This document shows positions 1-7,976 of a DNA stretch of 64,000 nt, piece after piece (within the stretch, counting starts at the first letter, position 1; each line of letters opens with the position of its first letter). Under the pieces are notes generated by a model that was given only the letters and a program-made list of their open reading frames with translations, searched no databases and was not told where the DNA came from. The stretch comes from Pseudomonas sp. NFR16 (GTDB lineage Bacteria; Pseudomonadota; Gammaproteobacteria; Pseudomonadales; Pseudomonadaceae), in the NCBI RefSeq assembly GCF_900108875.1, contig NZ_FNYJ01000006.1, positions 248,001 through 312,000 of the forward strand, read 5' to 3'. Made by a program: the position numbers and the translations under genes.

Positions 1-1320
1 CTCGCCGAGCTGACATACGAGCAGATCCCGGGCCACGTGCTCGACCGCACCGAAGATCTGTTTCTGGACTGGATCGGCTCGGCGCTGGCCAGCCAGGGCG
101 CCCGACCGATTCCGCTGTTCGAGCGTTATGCCGAGCGCATGGGCCCGGCCGAGGGCGCCTCCAGAATCCTGGTCAACAACCGCGGCACATCGGCGTATTT
201 CGCTGCACTGGTCAACGGCGCTTCCTCGCACCTGGTCGAGCAGGATGACCTGCACAACAGTTCGGTGCTGCACCCGGCGACCGTGGTGTTTTCTGCCGCG
301 CTGGCGGCGGCGCAGGATCTGCGCAAGTCGGGGCAGGACCTGTTGCTGGCGTCGGTGGCGGGGTATGAGGCCGGCATTCGTATCGGCGAGTTCATGGGCC
401 GCTCGCACTACCGCATTTTCCACACCACGGCCACGGTGGGCACGCTTGCCGCCGCCGTTGCGGTGGGCAAGCTGCTGAACTTCAGCCAGGAGCAGTTCAT
501 CAACCTTTTTGGCAGCGCCGGCACTCAGGCGGCGGGTCTTTGGGAATTCTTGCGGGACGCCGCTGACTCCAAGCAGCTGCACACCGCCAAGGCCGCTGCC
601 GATGGCCTGCTTGCCGCCTACATGACCGCAGACGGTCTGACCGGTGCGCGCAACATTCTGGAGGGCGATCAGGGCATGGCCGCCGGGATGTCGAGCGACA
701 GTGATCCTGCGAAGTTGTCCGATCGTCTGGGTTCGCGCTGGGCGTTGGTCGAGACCTCGTTCAAGTTCCACGCCTCCTGCCGCCACACCCATCCGGCTGC
801 CGATGCGTTGTTGCACCTGATGCAACGCGAACGCCTGCGCCACGACCAGATTGCCAAAGTGGTCACGCGGGTTCATCAGGGGGCGATCGATGTGCTGGGT
901 CGGGTCGACGTGCCGCAGACGGTGCATCAGGCCAAGTTTTCGATGGGCGCTGTGTTGGGCCTGATCGCCGTGCACGGCAGCGCGCAGTTGATCGAATTCC
1001 GCGATCGGGCGCTGACCGATACGGCCGTGGCTGCGTTCCGCGAAAAGGTCACGATGGAACTGGACCCCGAGGTCGACGGTGCCTACCCGGCGCGCTGGCT
1101 GGGTCGGGTGATCGTGACCACCACCGACGGCCGCATCCTGACCGCTGCGATCGACGAGCCGAAGGGCGACCCGGGCAACACCCTGTCGCGCCCCGAGCTG
1201 GAAGACAAGGTGCAGCGCCTGCTGGCGTTCTCCGGCGCCCGCACGACGGAGCAGGGCAAGGCCTTGATAGAACGCATCTGGCACCTGCGCGATGCGCGGG
1301 ATCTGGCGGATTTGATTTAA
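1..1320 (+). CDS. MmgE/PrpD family protein (5' end outside window)
   Basis: The reading frame is open from base 1, and in-frame residues before the GTG at 37 (LAELTYEQIPGHV) look like the usual MmgE/PrpD N-terminus, so the true start lies upstream. The 440 visible codons cover nearly a whole family member. Family members act on small carboxylic acids: 2-methylcitrate dehydratase, cis-aconitate decarboxylase and iminodisuccinate epimerase. Visible family-like stretches are the helical segment with DWIGSALA, the HNSSVLHPATVV region and the KFHASCRHTHPAAD region, which supplies active-site His/Lys residues in relatives. It is followed by a CoA-transferase, a CoA-ester lyase and a TRAP transporter, so a role in dicarboxylate or branched-acid breakdown is inferred. 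The exact substrate cannot be read from sequence. Confidence 0.88.
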   Translation, partial: LAELTYEQIPGHVLDRTEDLFLDWIGSALASQGARPIPLFERYAERMGPAEGASRILVNNRGTSAYFAALVNGASSHLVEQDDLHNSSVLHPATVVFSAALAAAQDLRKSGQDLLLASVAGYEAGIRIGEFMGRSHYRIFHTTATVGTLAAAVAVGKLLNFSQEQFINLFGSAGTQAAGLWEFLRDAADSKQLHTAKAAADGLLAAYMTADGLTGARNILEGDQGMAAGMSSDSDPAKLSDRLGSRWALVETSFKFHASCRHTHPAADALLHLMQRERLRHDQIAKVVTRVHQGAIDVLGRVDVPQTVHQAKFSMGAVLGLIAVHGSAQLIEFRDRALTDTAVAAFREKVTMELDPEVDGAYPARWLGRVIVTTTDGRILTAAIDEPKGDPGNTLSRPELEDKVQRLLAFSGARTTEQGKALIERIWHLRDARDLADLI

Positions 1321-1331
1321 GACATTGGCCT

Positions 1332-1438
1332 GATCGTTCCCACGCTGTAAGTGGTAACGCCGCCCCGGACGCTCCGCGTCCAAGGCAGTGACGCACAGCG
1401 TCACGGGATGCACGCCCACGCAGAGCGTGGGAACGATC
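1332..1438. repeat. 107-bp dispersed palindromic repeat, copy 1
   Basis: It begins GATCGTTCCCACGCTG and ends AGCGTGGGAACGATC, so the outer arms are inverted repeats. Internal pairs such as GGACGCTCCGCGTCC and GTGACGCACAGCGTCAC fold as smaller hairpins. A second element of exactly the same length lies at 45781-45887. This type of element is common between Pseudomonas genes. It separates the MmgE/PrpD gene from the CoA-transferase gene. Confidence 0.85.
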
Positions 1439-1462
1439 AGACTGTGCAAGAGGTTAATGAAC

Positions 1463-2662
1463 ATGACTCAACACAATCCCCGTCCGCTGGACGGCATCAC
1501 CGTGATCAGCCTGGAGCACGCCATCGCGGCGCCGTTCTGCACGCGACAGCTGGCCGATCTCGGCGCCCGCGTGATCAAGGTCGAGCGCCCTGGCGTTGGC
1601 GATTTCGCACGTGGTTACGACCAGCGCGTCGACGGCCTGGCGTCGCATTTCGTCTGGACCAACCGCTCCAAGGAGAGCCTGACGCTGGACCTCAAGCAGG
1701 ACGAAGCCGGTGACATCCTCGATTCGCTGCTGGGTCGGGCCGACGTGCTGGTGCAAAACCTCGCGCCGGGCGCTGCGGCACGCATGGGCCTGTCTTTCGA
1801 GGCGCTGCATGAACGGTTCCCGCGGCTGATCGTGTGTGACATTTCCGGCTATGGCGAAGGCGGCCCGTACGAAAAGAAGAAAGCTTATGACTTGCTGATT
1901 CAGAGCGAGGGCGGCTTCCTGTCGGTGACCGGCGGTCCCGGCGAGAACGAAATGGCCAAGGCCGGTTGCTCCATCGCTGACATCGCTGCGGGCATGTACG
2001 CGTACACCGGCATCCTCTCGGCGTTGTTGCTGCGGGATAAGACCGGCGAAGGCAGTCGCATCGACGTGAGCATGCTCGAAAGCCTGGTGGAGTGGATGGG
2101 CTACCCGATGTATTACGCCTACCACGGCGCACCGCAACCGCCGCGCGCCGGGGCGTCGCACTCGACGATCTACCCGTACGGGCCGTTCCCGACGGGCGGT
2201 GGCGGCACCATCATGCTCGGACTGCAGAACGAGCGAGAGTGGGCCTTGTTCTGCGAGAAGGTGCTGCTGGACAAGGCGCTGGCGACCGATGAGCGGTTTT
2301 CCGCGAATTTCAAGCGCTCGGAAAACCGCGACGTGCTGCGCCAGATCATCGTCGAGGGGTTCGCCGCGCTGAGCGTCGATGAAGTGGTGGCGCGCCTGGA
2401 AGACGCGCAGATCGCCAACGCCCGGGTCAACGACATGCATGGCGTCTGGGAGCACCCGCAGCTCAAGGCGCGAGACAGCTGGCGCGAAGTGGACAGCCCG
2501 TCCGGGCCGCTGCCGTCACTGCTGCCACCGGGTCGCAATGCGGCGTTCACCCCACGCATGGATGGCGTGCCGGGGTTGGGCCAGCACACGGGGAGCATTC
2601 TGGAGGAGCTAGGTTTCAGCGCCGAGGAACAGGCGCGGATGACCGCGGCCGGAGTGGTCTAG
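1463..2662 (+). CDS. Class III (CaiB/BaiF) CoA-transferase
   Basis: A 399-residue member of the formyl-CoA transferase/CaiB/BaiF family, which moves CoA between a donor acyl-CoA and a free carboxylic acid through an aspartyl-anhydride intermediate. The start at 1463 follows AAGAGG at a 9-base gap; the ATG two codons earlier is too close to that site. The N-terminal fold is typical (PLDGITVISLEHAIAAPF, ADLGARVIKVERP). Asp173 in GCSIADIAAGMYA sits at the catalytic position, and SMLESLVEWMGYP follows the active-site domain. The neighbouring lyase suggests that it activates a dicarboxylate that is later cleaved as a 3-hydroxyacyl-CoA. The substrate is not determined. Confidence 0.9.
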   Translation: MTQHNPRPLDGITVISLEHAIAAPFCTRQLADLGARVIKVERPGVGDFARGYDQRVDGLASHFVWTNRSKESLTLDLKQDEAGDILDSLLGRADVLVQNLAPGAAARMGLSFEALHERFPRLIVCDISGYGEGGPYEKKKAYDLLIQSEGGFLSVTGGPGENEMAKAGCSIADIAAGMYAYTGILSALLLRDKTGEGSRIDVSMLESLVEWMGYPMYYAYHGAPQPPRAGASHSTIYPYGPFPTGGGGTIMLGLQNEREWALFCEKVLLDKALATDERFSANFKRSENRDVLRQIIVEGFAALSVDEVVARLEDAQIANARVNDMHGVWEHPQLKARDSWREVDSPSGPLPSLLPPGRNAAFTPRMDGVPGLGQHTGSILEELGFSAEEQARMTAAGVV

Positions 2663-2812
2663 CCGACTCGTACGTTCACCGTAGGCGCTGCCGGGGTGGC
2701 GCTCGGCCTTGTCTCGCGCTCTGTTGCGCAGCGGCAGCTCATGGGACAAGCCACGCGCCTGCAAGTGAGGCGGCGCTGCTCAGTCACTGCTTATCGATCA
2801 GGAATTTTGCCC

Positions 2813-3637
2813 ATGCCCCCATCCATCGTCCGCTCTGCGCTGTTCGTGCCCGGCAGTCGGCCCGAGCGTTTTGCCAAGGCGCTCGCCGCTGGCGCCGATG
2901 CAGTAATCGTCGATTTTGAAGACGCGGTCGAAGAGCCGCTCAAACGCCAGGCTCGCGAGCATCTCGCCGCGTTCCTCAAGGCGCATCCACACGCCTCGGT
3001 GCTGGTGCGGGTCAACGCCCCGGATCATGCGGAACACGCTGCGGATCTGGCGTTCTGCACGCAACAGGCAGGCGTCGTCGGCGTGCTGCTGCCCAAGGTC
3101 GAGAGCGCCGCGCAGGTGGCGGCGGTCCGGAAAAGCGGCAAGCCGGTCTGGCCGATCATCGAAAGCGCCAAAGGCTTGCTGTCGCTGGAGCAGATCGCCC
3201 GGGCCGACGGGGTGGAGCGCCTGTCCTTCGGCGGCCTCGATCTGGCGTTGGACCTGAACCTCAACACAGGCACGGCGGCCGCCCGGATGTTCCTCGATCA
3301 GGCGCGCATGTCGGTGCAACTGCACTCGCGCGGCGCCGACCTGCTGCCGCCGCTGGACGGCGTGCATCCCGCGATCAACGATCCCGACGGGCTGCACCGC
3401 AGTATCCGGCACGCCAGCGACATGGGCTACGGCGGCGCGCTGTGCATCCATCCTGCGCAGATCCCCGTTATTCATGCCGCATTGGCGCCCAGCACCGACG
3501 ATTTGAGTTGGGCACAAAAGGTGGTGGATGCCAGCAAAGCAGCCAACGGCGCCGGGGCCTTTCAACTGGACGGACAGATGGTCGACGCACCCGTGCTGCT
3601 TCGGGCGCAGCGGTTGTTGGCGCTGTTTCGGGCGTGA
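2813..3637 (+). CDS. HpcH/HpaI (CitE-like) CoA-ester lyase
   Basis: A 274-residue TIM-barrel enzyme of the citrate lyase beta/malyl-CoA lyase family, which cleaves 3-hydroxyacyl-CoA (malyl-, citramalyl-CoA) into acetyl-CoA and an oxoacid using Mg2+. Diagnostic stretches are RSALFVPGSRPERFAKAL at the N-terminus, the DAVIVDFEDAV strand, and VLLPKVESAAQV, whose Glu is a metal ligand. The FGGLDLALDL segment and CIHPAQIPVIH near the C-terminus are also family features. Translation probably starts at 2813 after AGGAAT; longer in-frame starts upstream add unrelated residues. It lies 150 bp after the CoA-transferase and probably acts on its product. Confidence 0.9.
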   Translation: MPPSIVRSALFVPGSRPERFAKALAAGADAVIVDFEDAVEEPLKRQAREHLAAFLKAHPHASVLVRVNAPDHAEHAADLAFCTQQAGVVGVLLPKVESAAQVAAVRKSGKPVWPIIESAKGLLSLEQIARADGVERLSFGGLDLALDLNLNTGTAAARMFLDQARMSVQLHSRGADLLPPLDGVHPAINDPDGLHRSIRHASDMGYGGALCIHPAQIPVIHAALAPSTDDLSWAQKVVDASKAANGAGAFQLDGQMVDAPVLLRAQRLLALFRA

Positions 3638-3873
3638 GATTAAGAGGAGGCGACACCAGACGCGCGGGCCGAACGCCAGTGCAGCCAGTAGTGGCACTTC
3701 TTCATTTGCCTGCTAGCTTCCTGATGACGCGCCGTCTGGCCCGCGGGTACTGGAAAATCGTGCCGGTCGGGTAGCGTTCAGCAACGCCGAATGCCGGCTT
3801 ACAAAAAAGCTGATTCTACAAACACACGGCGTTGGGCATCGTGAGTTGGCGCTACGCTCAAGCTCTACCGACT

Positions 3874-3905
3874 GCTCCTACAAAAATAAGCTCCTACAAC
3901 AATAA
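3874..3905 (+). repeat. Tandem 16-bp repeat upstream of dctP
   Basis: GCTCCTACAAAAATAA is followed directly by GCTCCTACAACAATAA, with one mismatch. It ends immediately before the GAAGG ribosome-binding site of dctP. The 281-bp gap before dctP otherwise shows only scattered inverted repeats. The repeat could arise by slippage or could be a protein-binding direct repeat. Confidence 0.6.
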
Positions 3906-3918
3906 GAAGGTGATATCG

Positions 3919-4914
3919 ATGTTGAAGCTGACCAAGGCGCTTTTCTGCGCCGCCGCAGTGTCCGTGGCCGGCATGGCACACGCTGATCCAATCGTCATCA
4001 AGTTCGCTCACGTCGTGGCGGAAAACACGCCAAAAGGCCAGGGCGCCTTGATGTTCCAGAAACTCGTCGCCGCCGATCCGGCATTGAAAGACAAGGTCAA
4101 GGTCGAGGTGTACCCCAACTCTTCGCTGTTCGGTGACGGCAAGGAAATGGAAGCCTTGCTGTTAGGCGACGTCCAGATGCTTGCGCCGTCCCTGGCCAAG
4201 TTCGAGCAGTACACCAAAAAGGTGCAGATTTTCGACCTGCCGTTCCTGTTTAACGACCTGGCTGCCGTCGACCGTTTCCAGCAAGGGCCGCAAGGCAAGG
4301 CGCTGCTGACCTCGATGGATGACAAAGGCATTCACGGTCTGGCGTACTGGCACAACGGCCTGAAGCAATTGTCGGCGAACAAGAAGATGGTCGAGCCCAA
4401 AGATGCACGCGGCCTTAAATTCCGCGTCCAGGCCTCCAGCGTGCTGGAAGCGCAGTTCGTCGCGCTGCACGCCAACCCGCGCAAAATGAGCTTTGCCGAG
4501 GTCTATCAGGGCCTGCAGACGGGGACCGTCAACGGTACCGAGAACACCTGGTCGAACTACGAGAGCCAGAAGGTCAACGAGGTCCAGCCGTTCTTCACCG
4601 AATCCAACCACGGCCTGATCGACTACATGGTCATCACCAACTCCAAGTTCTGGAACGGCTTGCAGCCTGACGTGCGTGACGAGATGCAGAAGATCATGGA
4701 TCAGGTGACGGTGGAGGTGAACAAGCAGGCCGAAGCGCTGAACCAGACGGCCAAGCAGAAGATCATCGACTCCAAGACCAGCGAGATCGTCACGCTCACC
4801 CCCGAGCAGCGCGCCAAATGGCGTGAAGTCATGAAGCCGGTCTGGGACAAGTTCTCCGAGGAGATCGGCGCGGACCTGATCAAGGCTGCGGACGACTCGA
4901 ACAAGGCGCCTTGA
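3919..4914 (+). CDS. dctP: TRAP transporter substrate-binding protein DctP
   Basis: A 331-residue periplasmic binding protein of the DctP family. It captures a carboxylate substrate and delivers it to the DctQM membrane subunits. A Sec signal peptide covers about residues 1-22 (MLKLTKALFCAAAVSVAGMAHA, cleavage after AHA). The mature protein has IKFAHVVAENTPKGQGA, typical of the family. It also has GLKFRVQASSVL, whose Arg normally binds the substrate carboxylate, and the NGTENTWSNYES segment near the ligand pocket. The start is set by AGAAGG eight bases upstream. dctQ follows after 103 bp and dctM overlaps dctQ, so the three form a transport operon, probably serving the catabolic genes upstream. 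Confidence 0.93.
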   Translation: MLKLTKALFCAAAVSVAGMAHADPIVIKFAHVVAENTPKGQGALMFQKLVAADPALKDKVKVEVYPNSSLFGDGKEMEALLLGDVQMLAPSLAKFEQYTKKVQIFDLPFLFNDLAAVDRFQQGPQGKALLTSMDDKGIHGLAYWHNGLKQLSANKKMVEPKDARGLKFRVQASSVLEAQFVALHANPRKMSFAEVYQGLQTGTVNGTENTWSNYESQKVNEVQPFFTESNHGLIDYMVITNSKFWNGLQPDVRDEMQKIMDQVTVEVNKQAEALNQTAKQKIIDSKTSEIVTLTPEQRAKWREVMKPVWDKFSEEIGADLIKAADDSNKAP

Positions 4915-5017
4915 GCCCTCAAGCGCTTTGATCCATCCAGGCATCGCCACGCGCGGTTGATGCCTGCGGGGCCACCCGGTTGCGGGTGGTCGCCCTCTCT
5001 ACGTTCGGAGAACTTTT

Positions 5018-5650
5018 ATGCAATCGCTGACGCGACTCTGGGAGCACCTGGAGGAGGGCATGATCGCCTTTCTGCTGGCTGCCATGACGCTGGTGACTTT
5101 TGTCTACGTGGCGCTGAACAACATTTACACGCTGTTTTATACCCTCAGCGATCAATGGGCGGTCAGCAGTGATTTTTTCGCAGGGATTGGCGATCACCTC
5201 ATGGGTTACGCCCAAGGCATGACCTGGAGCGTGGCGCTGACCAAGGCCTTGTTTGGCTGGCTGATTTTCTTCGGCATTTCCTACGGCGTGCGCACGGCCG
5301 GGCATCTGGGCGTCGACGCGCTGGTCAAGCGCACCAGCAAACCGGTCCAGCGAGCGCTGTCGCTGATCGCGTGTCTGGCCTGCATGGCCTACGCCGCGCT
5401 GTTTCTGGTCGCCAGCTATAAGTGGGTGTCGGCGCTGTTCGTGGCCGGCATCGGTGCCGAAGACCTGGACCGTTATGGGGTCAAGACCGCCTATATCGCA
5501 GTCATCGTGCCCATCGGTTTCACCCTCGTGATCCTGCGTTACCTGGAAATTCTCTACCGCATCTGGACCCACCGGCAGACAGGCCTGGGCCTGGCCGATG
5601 AGGCGGCGGAAGCGAGCAAGCTGGCCAATCCTGGTGAGGAGCAACACTGA
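5018..5650 (+). CDS. dctQ: TRAP transporter small permease DctQ
   Basis: A 210-residue inner-membrane protein with four hydrophobic segments (about residues 15-40, 70-95, 110-135 and 150-180), the usual topology of DctQ small subunits. It pairs with the large permease DctM. The 5' end has a GGAG site seven bases before ATG 5018. The stop codon overlaps the dctM start in TGATG, so translation is probably coupled. Sequence identity across DctQ proteins is low, and the call relies on size, topology and position between dctP and dctM. Confidence 0.92.
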   Translation: MQSLTRLWEHLEEGMIAFLLAAMTLVTFVYVALNNIYTLFYTLSDQWAVSSDFFAGIGDHLMGYAQGMTWSVALTKALFGWLIFFGISYGVRTAGHLGVDALVKRTSKPVQRALSLIACLACMAYAALFLVASYKWVSALFVAGIGAEDLDRYGVKTAYIAVIVPIGFTLVILRYLEILYRIWTHRQTGLGLADEAAEASKLANPGEEQH

Positions 5651-6933
5651 TGACGGTTATCTGTTTGTTCCTGTTGCTGTTCGTGTTCATGTTCCTGGGC
5701 GTACCCATCGCGATCTCGCTGGGCCTTTCGGGCGCCGTATCGATTCTGCTGTTCAGCCAGGACTCGTTGAGCTCGCTGGCGATCAAGCTGTTTGAAACGT
5801 CAGACAGCTACACCTTTCTGGCGATTCCGTTTTTCCTCTTGTCCGGCGCCTTCATGACCACCGGTGGCGTTGCGCAGCGCCTGATCGACTTTGCCAACGC
5901 CTGCGTCGGCCACATCCGCGGCGGCCTTGCGATCGCGGCAGTGCTGGCGTGCATGTTGTTCGCGGCATTGTCCGGGTCGTCGCCTGCGACCGTCGCGGCG
6001 GTGGGCTCGATCGCCGTGGCCGGGATGGTGCGCTCCGGTTATCCAAAGGAATTCGGTGCCGGGATCATCTGCAACGCCGGTACGCTGGGCATTCTGATCC
6101 CGCCCTCGATCGTGATGGTGGTTTATTCGGCGGCAACGGAGACCTCGGTCGGCAAGCTGTTCATTGCCGGTGTGGTGCCGGGGATTCTGCTCGGCGTGAT
6201 CCTGATGGTGGTGATTTATATTGTGGCGCGGGTCAAGAAGTTGCCGGCCCAGCCGCGGGTTTCCTTTCGTCAGTGGCTGGCGACAGCCCGTCGGGCATTC
6301 TGGGGCCTGCTGTTGCTGGTAATCATCCTTGGCGGCATCTACAGCGGCATGTTCACCCCGACCGAAGCGGCGGCGGTGGCGGCCGTGTATTCGGCGTTCA
6401 TCGCCCTGTTCGTCTACAAAGACATGAGCTGGCGCGACTGTCCGAAGGTGTTGCTGGAGTCCGGGCGGCTGTCGATCATGCTGATGTTCATCATCGCCAA
6501 CGCGATCCTGTTCGCGCACGTGCTGACCACCGAACAGATCCCGCAGCAGATCACCAACTGGGTGATTTCCGAAGGGCTGACCCCGATCGGTTTCCTGATC
6601 ATGGTCAACGTGGTGCTGCTGGTGGCCGGCAGTTTCATGGAGCCGTCGGCCATCGTGCTGATCCTGGCGCCGATCTTCTTCCCGATCGCGACCAAGCTTG
6701 GCATCGACCCGATTCACCTGGGCATCGTCATGGTCGTGAACATGGAAATCGGTCTGGTGCACCCACCGGTCGGCCTGAACCTGTTCGTGACCTCGGCAGT
6801 GACCGGTCTCACGCTGGGCCAGACGATCCGTGCAGCCCTGCCATGGTTGTCTATCCTGTTGTTATTCCTGGTACTGGTGACCTACGTGCCGTTCATCTCC
6901 CTGGCATTGCCGAACTGGCTGGGCATGCCGTAG
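5650..6933 (+). CDS. dctM: TRAP transporter large permease DctM
   Basis: A 427-residue member of the DctM/ion-transporter superfamily with about a dozen membrane segments, the ion-coupled translocation channel of the TRAP system. Family features include LGVPIAISLGLSGAVSI near the N-terminus, the repeated SGSSPATVAAVGSIAVAGM and GTLGILIPPSIVMVVY motifs in the first half, and PVGLNLFVTSAVTG in the second half. GAGGAG precedes the start inside the end of dctQ. A hairpin with a T-run at 6973-7007 ends the operon. Confidence 0.95.
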   Translation: MTVICLFLLLFVFMFLGVPIAISLGLSGAVSILLFSQDSLSSLAIKLFETSDSYTFLAIPFFLLSGAFMTTGGVAQRLIDFANACVGHIRGGLAIAAVLACMLFAALSGSSPATVAAVGSIAVAGMVRSGYPKEFGAGIICNAGTLGILIPPSIVMVVYSAATETSVGKLFIAGVVPGILLGVILMVVIYIVARVKKLPAQPRVSFRQWLATARRAFWGLLLLVIILGGIYSGMFTPTEAAAVAAVYSAFIALFVYKDMSWRDCPKVLLESGRLSIMLMFIIANAILFAHVLTTEQIPQQITNWVISEGLTPIGFLIMVNVVLLVAGSFMEPSAIVLILAPIFFPIATKLGIDPIHLGIVMVVNMEIGLVHPPVGLNLFVTSAVTGLTLGQTIRAALPWLSILLLFLVLVTYVPFISLALPNWLGMP

Positions 6934-6972
6934 GGACACCGATACACCCCGAACTGTGAGCGCAGTGCCTTG

Positions 6973-7007
6973 GCCCTCGTCGACGTGAAGTCTTCGAGGG
7001 CTTTTTT
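6973..7007. terminator. Rho-independent terminator after dctM
   Basis: The stem GCCCTCG / CGAGGGC (6973-6979 and 6995-7001) is followed by TTTTTT. It lies between the convergent dctM and cupin genes. Confidence 0.8.
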
Positions 7008-7034
7008 ATGGCGTTGCTCAAATGAGCATCTCGC

Positions 7035-7532
7035 TCAGGGCTGCTTCCACCAGTGGGTCAGCGCGGGTTGATTGCCGGTGACCGGGTCGGTGACAGGGAA
7101 GGGCAGGCTGGCGATGCGCTGCAACATCGCCTCCGTCGGCGCCTGTCTGCAAATGTCCCAGTTCTGTCCGGGCGGGTAGCCGCCAACCACCAGAAAATCA
7201 TCGCTGGCCCACAGACGGCAGTGGCCAGTGCCCGACGGCAGCAGCACGACGTCGCCCTTGTTCACCGTGACCTCGTGACCGTTCGGCCCGCCGAGCATCA
7301 GCCGCGCTGAACCCGCCGCGAAGCCGAGGACCTCATGAGCCGTCGAATGGTAGTGGTGGTAGTCGAAAACGCCGTCGCGCCAGGCCGCTTTCCAGCCGTT
7401 GCGACTGAACAGCGCTTCCATCGCCGAGGCCACGTCGCCTTCGGTGATGACCGCGGTGTAGTGCAGCACGGGTAGCCGCGGATTGTTCGGCACCCAGTTG
7501 TTGCGTTGCAGCATCAGCGTCCGTGGTTGCAT
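7035..7532 (-). CDS. Cupin-domain protein (N-terminal export signal out of frame)
   Basis: 165 residues with a single cupin barrel. The metal-binding first motif is recognisable around YHHYHSTAHEVLGFAAGSARLMLGG (quoted here as YHHYHSTAHEV plus a following Gly-rich turn), and the second motif around GDVVLLPSGTGHC. The fold and length resemble small YjlB-like cupins. The only in-frame start has no convincing ribosome-binding site. A well-placed GGAG/ATG at 7627 begins a Tat-type signal peptide that runs into the same place in a different frame (see next entry). The gene may therefore be a frameshifted exported cupin rather than a cytoplasmic protein. Function is unknown; a role in modifying or sensing a small acid is possible from its position near the catabolic block. 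Confidence 0.75.
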   Translation of the reverse strand: MQPRTLMLQRNNWVPNNPRLPVLHYTAVITEGDVASAMEALFSRNGWKAAWRDGVFDYHHYHSTAHEVLGFAAGSARLMLGGPNGHEVTVNKGDVVLLPSGTGHCRLWASDDFLVVGGYPPGQNWDICRQAPTEAMLQRIASLPFPVTDPVTGNQPALTHWWKQP

Positions 7533-7627
7533 GGTGGTACCCCGGCTGCGGTGGCCTTCAGCGCCAGTGAGCCAACGCTCACGACCAGTGCGCCCTTAAT
7601 GAAATGTCGTCGATCGAACGTCGTCAT
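7514..7627 (-). pseudogene. Out-of-frame Tat leader of the cupin gene
   Basis: An ATG at 7627, seven bases after GGGAG, opens 37 codons starting MTTFDRRHFIKGALVV and running through a hydrophobic stretch to ATAAGVPP, then an abrupt stop at 7514. DRRHFIKG followed by a hydrophobic helix matches a twin-arginine signal. The frame differs from the cupin by an amount (95 bases between starts) that one missing base would explain. Either this is a frameshift mutation or sequencing error in one gene, or the leader is a separate uORF. Confidence 0.6.
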
Positions 7628-7976
7628 GTGGATCTCCCTTCGGCAGGGCCGACGACGCCGTCCGTGTGTGGATACAGCCCTGTCCTGTCTGTGATGTTCT
7701 CGCCTGTCGGTTGGTTCATCGCGGCGTGCATCTGCCTCGTTTTGCCTGCATCGTCACGCCGGCCCATCCGGACATCGGCGGCCCAGCAGTTATCCCGCCG
7801 CCTCAGCGCGGGCGAGTGAACCGGCGGGGGCGTGGCGTGGTCGGTTGATTCGTGACTGAAGGGCAAATGTCATTTGTGTCCCCTGTGCTGTTTGCTGGCG
7901 GCCTACATGGCGATACTCGCCGGTCTTTGTCAAACCGGATAATGGGCCCAGGGATGGCCGTCGCGAGGATATAACG
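7628..7976. other. Non-coding divergent promoter region
   Basis: 349 bp between the leftward cupin leader and the rightward quinoprotein gene. Open frames here have no ribosome-binding site and a composition unlike the neighbours. Only the AGGA site before 7977 is clear. Confidence 0.5.

Noticed and set aside
5800..6762. Leftward frame of 320 codons opposite dctM
   Set aside because: His/Asp/Arg-rich shadow of the transporter gene.
7624..7866. Leftward 80-codon frame upstream of the cupin
   Set aside because: No ribosome-binding site; it overlaps the promoter region and the real Tat leader start.
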